Of a DNA stretch of 64,000 nucleotides, positions 50,062 to 58,400 are shown piece after piece. A model generated the notes under the pieces. It did not search any database, had not been told where the DNA came from, and saw only the letters and a program-made list of their open reading frames with translations. A program made the position numbers and the translations under genes. The stretch lies in contig JAFGLF010000076.1 in NCBI GenBank assembly GCA_016928195.1, positions 17,191 through 81,190 of the forward strand, read 5' to 3'. Origin of the DNA: Elusimicrobiota bacterium (GTDB lineage Bacteria > Elusimicrobiota > UBA8919). Position 1 is the stretch's first letter. Every line of letters begins with the position of its first letter.

Positions 50062-51501
50062 ATGTTGAACAAATTCTATATTACCACAGCCATAGATTAT
50101 GTAAATGCCGCACCTCATATCGGGCATGCATACGAAAAGATATGTGCCGATGTAATTGCCAGATGGCATAGAATGAAAAAAGAAGATGTTTATTTTTTGA
50201 CAGGCACAGATGAGAATGCTCAGAAAAATGTTCAGGCGGCCAGGGAAGCAGGAGTTGATACTAAAATTTTTGTGGATAATAATTCTAAAAAATTCGTTGA
50301 ATTATGCAGAAAACTTAATATTTCCAATGACGATTTCATAAAGACTACTGAAGAGAGACATATCAGAGTAGCACAGTTAATTTTTAAAAGGATGTATGAT
50401 AAGGGAGATATATACAAAGGTTTTTATGAGGGATGTTATTGTGACGGCTGTGAGGGTTTTATAACCGAAAAAGAATTGAAAGATGGTAAATGTCCCGAAC
50501 ATTTGACAACTCCGAAAAATATAAAAGAGGAAAGTTATTTTTTCAGATTAAGTAAATATCAGAAGGATATCTTAAAGTTATTAGAGAAAGGTTTTGTTGA
50601 ACCCGAATCCAGAAAAAAAGAAGTTTTTAACAGGGTAAAGGAAGGTTTAAACGATTTAAGTGTAAGCAGGAAAAATGTGGAATGGGGTACGGATGTTCCG
50701 ATAGATAAAACCCATAAGATTTATGTCTGGATAGATGCTCTGGTGAATTATATTTCTGCTTTGGATTATCCTGATGGTGAATTGTTCAGGAAATACTGGC
50801 CGGCAGATATACATTTAATAGGCAAAGGAATAAACTGGTTTCATTCGGTAATATGGCCGGCAATATTAATTTCTGCAGAAATAGAACTGCCGAAGAAAAT
50901 ATTTGTTCATGGATATATCAATGTCAGCGGTCAGAAAGTCAGTAAATCTTTGGGAAATATTATTGACCCTATTGGATTGGCTGACAAATACGGAGCAGAT
51001 GCATTAAGATATTTTATGTTCCGGTATGTACCGTTTGGTCAGGACGGTGATTTTTCGGAAAAAAATTTTGCCGAGAGGTATAACAGTAATCTGGCAAACA
51101 ATCTCGGCAATCTTATATCCCGCACTTTTTCAATGGTAGAAAAATACTCACTTCAGGATATTAAAGCAGGAATAAACGAAAAAATGTCTTTAGGGAAAAT
51201 TCAGATAGGACTTGAAAAAAAATTTTCCGAAGCAATGGACAGGAATGAATTTACAGAAGCTTTGAATTTAATATGGAATGTTATCGATGAAGCAAATAAA
51301 ACAATCGATGATGAGAAGCCCTGGAAACTATATAAAACGGATAAAGAAAGATTAAAGACAGTTTTTGAAAGTCTTTTGTCTGCAATTGAAATTATTCCAA
51401 AAATGATTTTGCCGTTTATGCCTGAAACGGCGGAAAAATTGAAAAAAATGATCAAAGAAAGAAAGGTTAACGAGCCACTTTTCCCGAGAAAAGATATATA
51501 G
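50062..51501 (+). CDS. metG: methionyl-tRNA synthetase
   Basis: A 479-aa class I synthetase. The HIGH motif is PHIGHAYEKI, a zinc knuckle is formed by YCDGCEGFIT and GKCPEH, and the KMSKS loop reads KVSKS (GQKVSKSLGNII). TAIDYVNAAPHIGHA and WIDALVNYISAL are typical. It ends after the anticodon-binding helices and lacks the C-terminal tRNA-binding (beta-dimer) domain of many bacterial MetRS. It starts 2 nt after ricT. Confidence 0.95.
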   Translation: MLNKFYITTAIDYVNAAPHIGHAYEKICADVIARWHRMKKEDVYFLTGTDENAQKNVQAAREAGVDTKIFVDNNSKKFVELCRKLNISNDDFIKTTEERHIRVAQLIFKRMYDKGDIYKGFYEGCYCDGCEGFITEKELKDGKCPEHLTTPKNIKEESYFFRLSKYQKDILKLLEKGFVEPESRKKEVFNRVKEGLNDLSVSRKNVEWGTDVPIDKTHKIYVWIDALVNYISALDYPDGELFRKYWPADIHLIGKGINWFHSVIWPAILISAEIELPKKIFVHGYINVSGQKVSKSLGNIIDPIGLADKYGADALRYFMFRYVPFGQDGDFSEKNFAERYNSNLANNLGNLISRTFSMVEKYSLQDIKAGINEKMSLGKIQIGLEKKFSEAMDRNEFTEALNLIWNVIDEANKTIDDEKPWKLYKTDKERLKTVFESLLSAIEIIPKMILPFMPETAEKLKKMIKERKVNEPLFPRKDI

Positions 51502-51522
51502 GCATCCCAAAGCCCTGTTATT

Positions 51523-52275
51523 ATGATTGATACGCATTGCCATCTTTTGGATAGTTCTTTTGATAAAGATAGGCAAGAAGTTATTGAACGGGCTTTTGAT
51601 AAAGGTATATCCTGCATAATTGAGATTAGCGAGGAACCGTCTTTATGGCAAAATTCGCTGAAATTATGCAGAGACTATCAAACATATAAGATTTTTTGTG
51701 CAATCGGGGTTCATCCCAACCATGCGGATAAGTATGTTGATCCATCGAGTCTAGTAGAAGATAAACTGGTTGTCGGCATTGGTGAATGCGGGTTGGATTA
51801 TTATAGAAAGTATGTTGATAGTAAAACCCAGATGGACGTGTTTGAAAGACAGCTTGAAATTGCAGAAAAGTATAAAAAACCGGTAGTGGTTCATTGTAGG
51901 AAGGCAGAAAAAGATGTTTATGAGATTTTATGCCGTCAACAAAATGTTAAAGGAGTTATTCATTGTTTTTCATCAACGCTTGAATTTGCAGAAAAATTTT
52001 TACAGATTGGTTTTTATATTGGTATAGATGCTCCCGTAACATATCCTAATGCAGGAGAGTTAAGGGAAGTTGTCAGGAAGATACCTTTGGAAAGGATATT
52101 GATAGAAACAGATTCGCCGTATCTGCCGCCGCAGCAGTATAGAGGCAAAAGAAACGAGCCTTCGTATGCAGAATTTGTTGCAGAAGAAATTGCAAGACTA
52201 AAAAAAATATCGGTTGAAACTGTTATAGAAGTCACGGATATAAATGCCGAAAAATTGTTTAAAGTAGGGGAATAA
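51523..52275 (+). CDS. tatD: TatD family metal-dependent hydrolase
   Basis: A 250-aa TIM-barrel DNase/hydrolase. Metal ligands appear in MIDTHCHLLD, the IGECGLDYYRK Glu, VVHCRKAEKD, VIHCFSSTLEFAEKFL and IETDSPYLPPQ. It follows metG by 21 bp, the conserved order. Confidence 0.93.
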   Translation: MIDTHCHLLDSSFDKDRQEVIERAFDKGISCIIEISEEPSLWQNSLKLCRDYQTYKIFCAIGVHPNHADKYVDPSSLVEDKLVVGIGECGLDYYRKYVDSKTQMDVFERQLEIAEKYKKPVVVHCRKAEKDVYEILCRQQNVKGVIHCFSSTLEFAEKFLQIGFYIGIDAPVTYPNAGELREVVRKIPLERILIETDSPYLPPQQYRGKRNEPSYAEFVAEEIARLKKISVETVIEVTDINAEKLFKVGE

Positions 52276-52278
52276 AAT

Positions 52279-52911
52279 ATGTTTAATGACATAATTAAGT
52301 TCGGCAGGGAATTACTTATTCAGGGAATCAATAATTCTCATAGCGGAAATGTCTCTGCCAGGCGTAACAACACAATATACATTACACGTCATGGCGCTCG
52401 TCTGGGAGATTTATCCTATCAGGATTTTGTTCCTGTAAATCTAAAGGACGATAAAAAAGATAAAGATGCTTCTGTTGAAATAAAAGTGCATCGTGCTATA
52501 TACCTTGCCAATCCTGAAGCCAGTGCAATAATTCATTGCCATCCGCCACATGCAATAGCACTTTCTTTGACATGTGATAGGATTATTCCGATCGATATGG
52601 AAGGCAAGTACTATCTGCCGGAGATTCCGGTCATAGATGAATGTGTCGCCGAAACCCTTCCGCAGATTCTTTCTAAACACAAGATTGCCATTGTAAAAGG
52701 ACATGGGAGTTTTGCTATTGGAAAAAATTTTGAAGAAGTATATTTAAACACTTCGGTTTGTGAAAGCATATCAAAAATAATAGTTATAAATAAAATAGTG
52801 CAGATGACTACCCGCCTGAATGATCCGCCAGCTGGCGGGGTCGGGCAGACAAATAATTCTGCCGCAGCGGATAAGTTTGTACAGACCGGACCAGAGGAAA
52901 TCAGTGGATAG
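52279..52911 (+). CDS. class II aldolase/adducin family protein
   Basis: A 210-aa protein similar to fuculose-1-phosphate aldolase. SHSGNVSAR is the phosphate/substrate region, metal-binding His residues are in IIHCHPPHAIAL, the third zinc His is in VKGHGSFAIG, and a catalytic Glu is in the EIKVHR region. Substrate unknown. The C-terminal tail after about residue 180 (NDPPAGGVGQ onward) is poorly family-like and begins with a TCCGCCAGCTGGCGG palindrome, as if a repeat had been added to the coding end. Confidence 0.85.
   Translation: MFNDIIKFGRELLIQGINNSHSGNVSARRNNTIYITRHGARLGDLSYQDFVPVNLKDDKKDKDASVEIKVHRAIYLANPEASAIIHCHPPHAIALSLTCDRIIPIDMEGKYYLPEIPVIDECVAETLPQILSKHKIAIVKGHGSFAIGKNFEEVYLNTSVCESISKIIVINKIVQMTTRLNDPPAGGVGQTNNSAAADKFVQTGPEEISG
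52824..52838. repeat. TCCGCC-GGCGG palindrome inside the aldolase gene
   Basis: TCCGCCAGCTGGCGG contains a perfect 14-bp palindrome that encodes the PPAGG segment of the aldolase tail. The same core is at 36077-36092. Confidence 0.65.
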
Positions 52912-52921
52912 GGAGAAGAAA

Positions 52922-53386
52922 GTGTTAAGAAAAGTATTCTTATGGGGCGGATTTGTTTTAGGAATTATAATTGTTTCTTTTCCATCTTTTATACTTATAG
53001 AACGTATTCGCGGGTTTAATGAGATCAAGCTAAAAAAGACAGAGAAAAAAAGGCCGCTCTCAGAAGCCGAAGCTGTTAAGAAAGAGAAATCGAAAGTTGA
53101 AAAAAAGATATCTTATCCGATAAAAACAGATAAAGGAGTTAAATTTCAGTATAAATCAAGTACTGCAAAGAAAGTTTCCGTAGCAGGTACATTTAACAAT
53201 TGGGATGGGAAAAAAGGAAAGATGTCTAAAAATGCACAGGGTATATGGGAAGCAGTTATACCTATAAAACCCGGAAAATATACATATAAGTTAAAAGCTG
53301 ACGGTGTTTGGTTCCTTGACCCTATAAATCCTGCCTCTGCCAATGACGGTAAGGGGGGACGGGTTTCTGTTTTGATTGTGGAGTAG
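52922..53386 (+). CDS. membrane-anchored CBM48 (AMPK-type glycogen-binding) protein
   Basis: A 154-aa protein from GTG 52922 behind GGGAGAAG; the track start 52820 lies in the aldolase gene. One N-terminal membrane helix (VFLWGGFVLGIIIVSFPSFIL) is followed by a charged linker and a carbohydrate-binding domain of the AMPK/CBM48 type: KKVSVAGTFNNWDG, WEAVIPIKPGKYTYKLKADGVW and DPINPASANDGKGG. It overlaps no gene by much and precedes a GH57-like gene, so binding of alpha-glucans at the membrane is plausible. Confidence 0.8.
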   Translation: MLRKVFLWGGFVLGIIIVSFPSFILIERIRGFNEIKLKKTEKKRPLSEAEAVKKEKSKVEKKISYPIKTDKGVKFQYKSSTAKKVSVAGTFNNWDGKKGKMSKNAQGIWEAVIPIKPGKYTYKLKADGVWFLDPINPASANDGKGGRVSVLIVE

Positions 53387-53395
53387 AGAGATAAA

Positions 53396-54724
53396 ATGAG
53401 GAAAATAATTTTAGCTTTACTGTTTTTAATAATAAATCCGGTTTATAGTATGCAGATTTATATAAATAATGAAGAAGAAATAAAAAATATTAATGTAATT
53501 GAAACATCTACAGATTCAAAAAATATTTTTGTTATTCCATCGGATTTATTAAAAAATCTTTCTGACGAAAACAAAGAATTAATTAAAAAAATACAAAATA
53601 CCGGTCAAGCTGATTTTGTCGGGACGACATATACAGAGGTTATACTGCCGGTACTTTTTAAGGCAGAGCTTATAGAGGATGCAAAAGAACAGATAGAAAA
53701 AGGCAGATTTGTTTATTATGAAGTTTTTGGGAATGAGCCGTTGGTTTTTTATCCCTATATGGGAATTGTTTCTCAGCAAGTTTTGGAGATTCTGAGAGAA
53801 TCCGGCTATGATACTTTTATAAGTTCATCCGGTAAACAGGTTGATTTATATGATGAATTTCTGCTTCCGGAGCCTGATTTATCTCCCTGGATAGGTGTTT
53901 CAGTCCAGAAATTGGCATGGGAGTGTCTGAAACTTGCCAGGACGAGATTAGATGATTATGCGGGTTCAAAGATGTATAAGGTAGAGAAATTTAAAGCTGC
54001 TATGGGGGAACTTCGTCTTTTACAGAAACCTATATGGTTCGAAAATTATATTTCACCTGACGATAATAAAAAAAGAGAAAATGATTTATGGTTTCGTGCC
54101 GGTCTTTCAAATATTTATCGTGTTATTGGTTTTGAACCTCCTGAAGAGATTTCAGTACCGCTTTTTGTCCATCGGGAGGAATTATTTAAATCACATTTAA
54201 TTAATCTGACTACAAGCGAGTATGTTGTTTGTTTTAATGATGAAGAAGAAGATATTGTTATAAGTTCCTGTAATATTATTGCATTCGGCGTGAATAAGTC
54301 ATCAACTAATATAAGTTTTGATATAGTAATATCTTCTCAGGAATACAAAATTGTTGATATATATATTGATATGAATGGTAAGAGAAATGCAGGGAGCACA
54401 TCATTTCTTCCGGGACATAATGGTTTTACGGATTCTTTGTCTGCTTGGGAATATGCAATTTCGGTTTCCAGCACAGATGCCCAGGTATTTAGATACAATA
54501 GAAACGGTTTGCCTGTAAAAATAGGTAGTTTTTTTACGGAACAAACTCTTAAACAAGATATGATTAGGATAAGAGTTCCGGTAGATTATATAAGAGGTAA
54601 TCCGGTAAACTGGGGTTATGTAATTGCCGGTATTTTACCGTCAGGCAATATTTTTGATATTATTGGCAGTAGTGTGCCTTCCGAAGATAAGATTATTCAA
54701 ATACCGGCACTGAGGATGAAATAG
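53396..54724 (+). CDS. secreted GH57-like protein with glucodextranase-type C-terminal domain
   Basis: A 442-aa protein with a signal peptide (KIILALLFLIINPVYS). The N-terminal half recalls GH57 enzymes (IQNTGQADFVGTTYTEVILPVLF, QIEKGRFVYYEVFGNEPLVFYPYMGIVSQQVLEIL), but where GH57 proteins usually have WPPE the sequence has FYPYMG, so the catalytic acid may be lost. The C-terminal half (VDIYIDMNGKRNAGSTSFLPGHNGF, AWEYAISVSS) resembles domain C of glucodextranases. It may be a degraded or binding-only glucan protein. It follows the CBM48 gene by 9 bp. Confidence 0.6.
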   Translation: MRKIILALLFLIINPVYSMQIYINNEEEIKNINVIETSTDSKNIFVIPSDLLKNLSDENKELIKKIQNTGQADFVGTTYTEVILPVLFKAELIEDAKEQIEKGRFVYYEVFGNEPLVFYPYMGIVSQQVLEILRESGYDTFISSSGKQVDLYDEFLLPEPDLSPWIGVSVQKLAWECLKLARTRLDDYAGSKMYKVEKFKAAMGELRLLQKPIWFENYISPDDNKKRENDLWFRAGLSNIYRVIGFEPPEEISVPLFVHREELFKSHLINLTTSEYVVCFNDEEEDIVISSCNIIAFGVNKSSTNISFDIVISSQEYKIVDIYIDMNGKRNAGSTSFLPGHNGFTDSLSAWEYAISVSSTDAQVFRYNRNGLPVKIGSFFTEQTLKQDMIRIRVPVDYIRGNPVNWGYVIAGILPSGNIFDIIGSSVPSEDKIIQIPALRMK

Positions 54725-54732
54725 GAGGATTT

Positions 54733-56229
54733 ATGGAGAACTTAAGAAAAAATTTATTTTGGACTGTTATGGTTTTGGGAATAGTTATTCTGGCATTTAT
54801 TGTTGGCAGATCACAAAGAAATCCGAATATGTCTTTAGGAATTCACACATCTGCTTCGCAGGAAGTTTTAAATTTACAGGAAGCATTTGTAAATGTTGTT
54901 GATGAACTGAAACCCGCGGTAGTTTCAATTTATACTAAACAAGTAGTAAAAGAAGTTGTTCCTTTTAATTTTTTCTTTTCAGATCCGTTTGAAAACTTCT
55001 TTGATGAATTTTTCGGACAACCTGCGCCCCAAAGAAAAAGTCCCCAGCAGAGACAGTATAGGCAAAGGGAAGTACCTGGTGCTGGCAGCGGTGTAATTAT
55101 AGATAAAGACGGGTATATACTTACAAATTATCATGTTGTGAAAAATGCAAATAAAATTACGGTTAAACTTTCCAATGATAAAGAATATTCGGGAAAGGTT
55201 ATAGGCAAGGATGCAAGGACCGATTTAGCAGTTGTTAAAATAAAACCCCGCGGCAAACTTACGGTTGCCGAACTCGGGGATTCCGATAAGATTCGTGTCG
55301 GGGACTGGGCAATTGCAATAGGCTCTCCTTTCGGGCTTGAACAAACGGTTACTGTTGGTGTCGTTTCAGCAAAAAGGCAGAATTTTGAGGTTGAAGGAAT
55401 CCGCTACAAAGATTTTATCCAAACAGATGCATCCATTAACAGAGGTAATTCCGGTGGCCCTCTGGTTAATATCCATGGTCAGGTTATCGGAATTAATACT
55501 GCGATTATCGGACCTATGGGAGGTTCAGTCGGAGTAGGGTTTGCAATACCTATAAATAATGCAAAGAAAATACTTGATCCTCTTATTACAAAAGGTAAAG
55601 TTGAAAGAGGTTTTTTGGGTGTTAAAATCGATAAGATAGACGATGTTTTTGCAAAACAATCCGGATTGAAAAGTAAAACAGGTGTTGTTGTCGTTGAGGT
55701 TATACCCGGTCTCGCAGCGGACAAAGCGGGCATAAAGAGAGGAGATATTATTCTTGAATTTGACGGAAAGAAAATTGATTCCGTAGAAAAACTTCAGGAT
55801 GTAGTTTCCGAAACAGCGCCTTCAAAAAAAGTAAAAACCGTTATCTGGCGGGATAATTCCAAAAAAACATTTTCCGTTATATTAACTGAATGGTCGGAGG
55901 ATATTGTAACTGGTAAGCCAGAATCTAAGAAAGATGAAAATACCGCAAAATGGCTGGGTCTGGAAGTAAAACAGTTTACAGACGATATGGCAGGAGAATT
56001 AGGTGTTTCGGCTAGCGAAAAAGGGGTTGTGATTGTTGAAATAGAAAGTGGTTCAAAAGCAGAAGATATGGGGCTTTATGTCGGTGATATTGTAAGAGCT
56101 ATTAATAGAAAGAAAACAACGACCATTGAAGAATTTAAATCGGCAATAGAAAAAGTATCACTTAAAGAGGGAATTCTATTTGATATAAACAGAAACGGAA
56201 GTTTAATTTACAAAACTTATATAGAGTAA
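54733..56229 (+). CDS. DegP/HtrA family serine protease
   Basis: A 498-aa envelope protease-chaperone. After an N-terminal membrane helix (FWTVMVLGIVILAFIVG) come the trypsin-like domain with the triad His in TNYHVV, Asp in TDLAVV and Ser in GNSGGPL, and two PDZ domains (about 285-375 and 400-495). It degrades misfolded periplasmic proteins. AGGAGG precedes the ATG. Two PDZ domains are the DegP/DegQ arrangement. Confidence 0.95.
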   Translation: MENLRKNLFWTVMVLGIVILAFIVGRSQRNPNMSLGIHTSASQEVLNLQEAFVNVVDELKPAVVSIYTKQVVKEVVPFNFFFSDPFENFFDEFFGQPAPQRKSPQQRQYRQREVPGAGSGVIIDKDGYILTNYHVVKNANKITVKLSNDKEYSGKVIGKDARTDLAVVKIKPRGKLTVAELGDSDKIRVGDWAIAIGSPFGLEQTVTVGVVSAKRQNFEVEGIRYKDFIQTDASINRGNSGGPLVNIHGQVIGINTAIIGPMGGSVGVGFAIPINNAKKILDPLITKGKVERGFLGVKIDKIDDVFAKQSGLKSKTGVVVVEVIPGLAADKAGIKRGDIILEFDGKKIDSVEKLQDVVSETAPSKKVKTVIWRDNSKKTFSVILTEWSEDIVTGKPESKKDENTAKWLGLEVKQFTDDMAGELGVSASEKGVVIVEIESGSKAEDMGLYVGDIVRAINRKKTTTIEEFKSAIEKVSLKEGILFDINRNGSLIYKTYIE

Positions 56230-56235
56230 TAGAAT

Positions 56236-56298
56236 ATGAAAACGCGAATTAAAAGTAGTTATTTGTCCGCCGCGGCGGATTAATGAGTGAAACGAATA
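56236..56298. repeat. truncated CGCGAATA-type repeat with TCCGCCGCGGCGGA palindrome
   Basis: It contains the left unit aacgcgaatta, the perfect 14-bp palindrome TCCGCCGCGGCGGA (56266-56279) and the end motif GAGTGAAACGAAT that touches the sensor-kinase ATG. It closely matches the end of the repeat before holB. Confidence 0.65.
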
Positions 56299-58395
56299 AT
56301 GAAGATAAAACTTTTTCCAAAATTCCTGATTTTTATTTCATTAATTTCAATCATACCGCTCATTGTTATAGGGTTTTTAACTATTAATATAAATAAAGAA
56401 ATGCTGCAGACAGTAATGCTTGAACATCATATAAAAATTACAACTGCTCTTTCTGAAAAAATCGATGCTAAAATAGGCAATATTGAACGGCGGATAAATT
56501 TTATTATTGCTACACAACAGCAGGAAAATCTATCAACTTTTGAACAGATAGGTATCGTTAGAAATATTTTGATAGCGTCGGATGATTTTGTAAGAGTTTC
56601 TGTAATTGACAAAGTAGGTGATGAGGTCGTTGCAGCAAATCCGAAGTTTGAAAGGACCCCTCCGCCTCCGAAAAAATATTTAAGGAACGGATATTATTTA
56701 AAAGTAAAAGAAACTAAAAAATACCAGATAACACCGCTTTATTATGACCAGGAAAGACCGACAATTGACTTTTATTTTCCCCTTAAAAACATGTATGTAT
56801 TGAAAATATGCGTTTCACTTGAGGATATTTTTAATATTGTGAGTGAGACAAGTGTTGGTTCCACCGGATATATTTTTATAGTTGATAAAGACGGCAAAAT
56901 CATATTTCATAGAAGGAAAGAACTGGCTGTTAATTCTGAAGATGTTTCTGCAGAACCGATTGTGAAAGCGGCAATAATAAGTACAAATATTGGAAGTCAG
57001 GAATTTGTTTCTAAAGACGGGGTAGAGGTGATAGGTGCATTTGCACCGGTAAAAAGACTGGGATGGAGGGTAATATTTCAGCAAATGAAAAGTGAGGCCT
57101 ATTCATCAATGATAAAAATGAGAAGAAATGCTGTGGTGACAATATTAATAGTATTACTGCTTGCAATTTCTGTTTCCTATATTCTGGCGGGATCGCTTTC
57201 AAAGCCAATTCTTAAAGTAATTGATGTTTCAAAAAATGTTGCGAAGAGGGATTTTACAAAAAAAATTGATATTAAAACAAGAGATGAAATGAGCGATTTG
57301 GCTAACAATTTTAATAATATGATTAGCGAACTTTCCCATTATACAAAAATGCAGGCGGATGAATTATCAACAATTGTATACTCCATTAATGACGGGCTGA
57401 TACTTACAAGAGAAAATAGTAATATTGTTCTTATGAATAGTATGGCAGCAAAAATACTTGATATCCCCAAAGATTCAACAGGGGTACTTTCCGAAGTTGT
57501 TAAAAATAATGAATTACGTATAGCACTTAAACAGGTATCGGAAAACCCTGAAGTTGTAAAAGAAGTTGATTTGTCATCCGATAAACCATTTATTATAAAT
57601 GTTTCCAGTCAGGTTATAGTAGACCCGGATGAGAAAACGGTTGGCAGTATAGTTTTTGTTTTGCGTGACATAACAGGCGCAAAAGAGATTGAAAAAATGA
57701 AAGACGACTTTTTTCACGGTATTACACACGATTTAAGGAATCCGCTTACATCAATGCTAGGATTCCTTAAGTTCTTGATAGAAGGCACTGTGGGGCCTAT
57801 TAATGATAAACAGAAACATTTTTTGGAAATTATTAGAAAATCATCCAATAGACTTCTTGGAATGATAAATGATATACTTGATGTAGCAAAATTGGAAGCA
57901 GGGAAAATGGAGCTGAACTTAAAACAGTTTAATATTAAGGATACTGTAAAAAGAGCCTGCGATGCTATGGCTTCCAAGGCAATGGAGGATAATATTGGAT
58001 TGATTAATGAAACTCCGGAAGTAATTATTACTGCTGATGAAGAGGCAATAGAAAGAGTTTTGATAAATCTTATTGGAAATGCATTGAAATATACATCATC
58101 TGGAGGAAAAGTTAGGGTCTTAACCCAGGATTCTAACGAAAAAATTGAAGTTTCAGTCATTGATACTGGTGAAGGTATCCCTTCGGAATATCTGGATAAA
58201 ATTTTTGATAAATTCCAGCAAGCAGGTGGTCACAGCAAAGGAGGCGCAGGTATAGGACTTACAATTACAAAGTATATAGTGGAATCACATTTGGGTAAAA
58301 TATGGGTTGAATCAAAAATAAACGAAGGGTCGAAATTTATTTTTACTATCCCAAAAAATTTGAAAAGAAATAAAAAGAATGAAATATATATATAG
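56299..58395 (+). CDS. membrane sensor histidine kinase
   Basis: A 698-aa kinase from ATG 56299 (the track's GTG 56287 is in the repeat). An N-terminal helix, an extracytoplasmic dCACHE-like domain (about 35-275) and a second helix (NAVVTILIVLLLAISVSYIL) are followed by HAMP (about 300-350), a PAS domain (about 360-465), HisKA with the phospho-His in ITHDLRNPLTS, and HATPase with NLIGNALKYT, DTGEGIP and GGAGIGLTI. No cognate regulator is adjacent; the RR-GGDEF protein at 60038 is the nearest candidate. Confidence 0.94.
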   Translation: MKIKLFPKFLIFISLISIIPLIVIGFLTININKEMLQTVMLEHHIKITTALSEKIDAKIGNIERRINFIIATQQQENLSTFEQIGIVRNILIASDDFVRVSVIDKVGDEVVAANPKFERTPPPPKKYLRNGYYLKVKETKKYQITPLYYDQERPTIDFYFPLKNMYVLKICVSLEDIFNIVSETSVGSTGYIFIVDKDGKIIFHRRKELAVNSEDVSAEPIVKAAIISTNIGSQEFVSKDGVEVIGAFAPVKRLGWRVIFQQMKSEAYSSMIKMRRNAVVTILIVLLLAISVSYILAGSLSKPILKVIDVSKNVAKRDFTKKIDIKTRDEMSDLANNFNNMISELSHYTKMQADELSTIVYSINDGLILTRENSNIVLMNSMAAKILDIPKDSTGVLSEVVKNNELRIALKQVSENPEVVKEVDLSSDKPFIINVSSQVIVDPDEKTVGSIVFVLRDITGAKEIEKMKDDFFHGITHDLRNPLTSMLGFLKFLIEGTVGPINDKQKHFLEIIRKSSNRLLGMINDILDVAKLEAGKMELNLKQFNIKDTVKRACDAMASKAMEDNIGLINETPEVIITADEEAIERVLINLIGNALKYTSSGGKVRVLTQDSNEKIEVSVIDTGEGIPSEYLDKIFDKFQQAGGHSKGGAGIGLTITKYIVESHLGKIWVESKINEGSKFIFTIPKNLKRNKKNEIYI

Positions 58396-58400
58396 AATAT

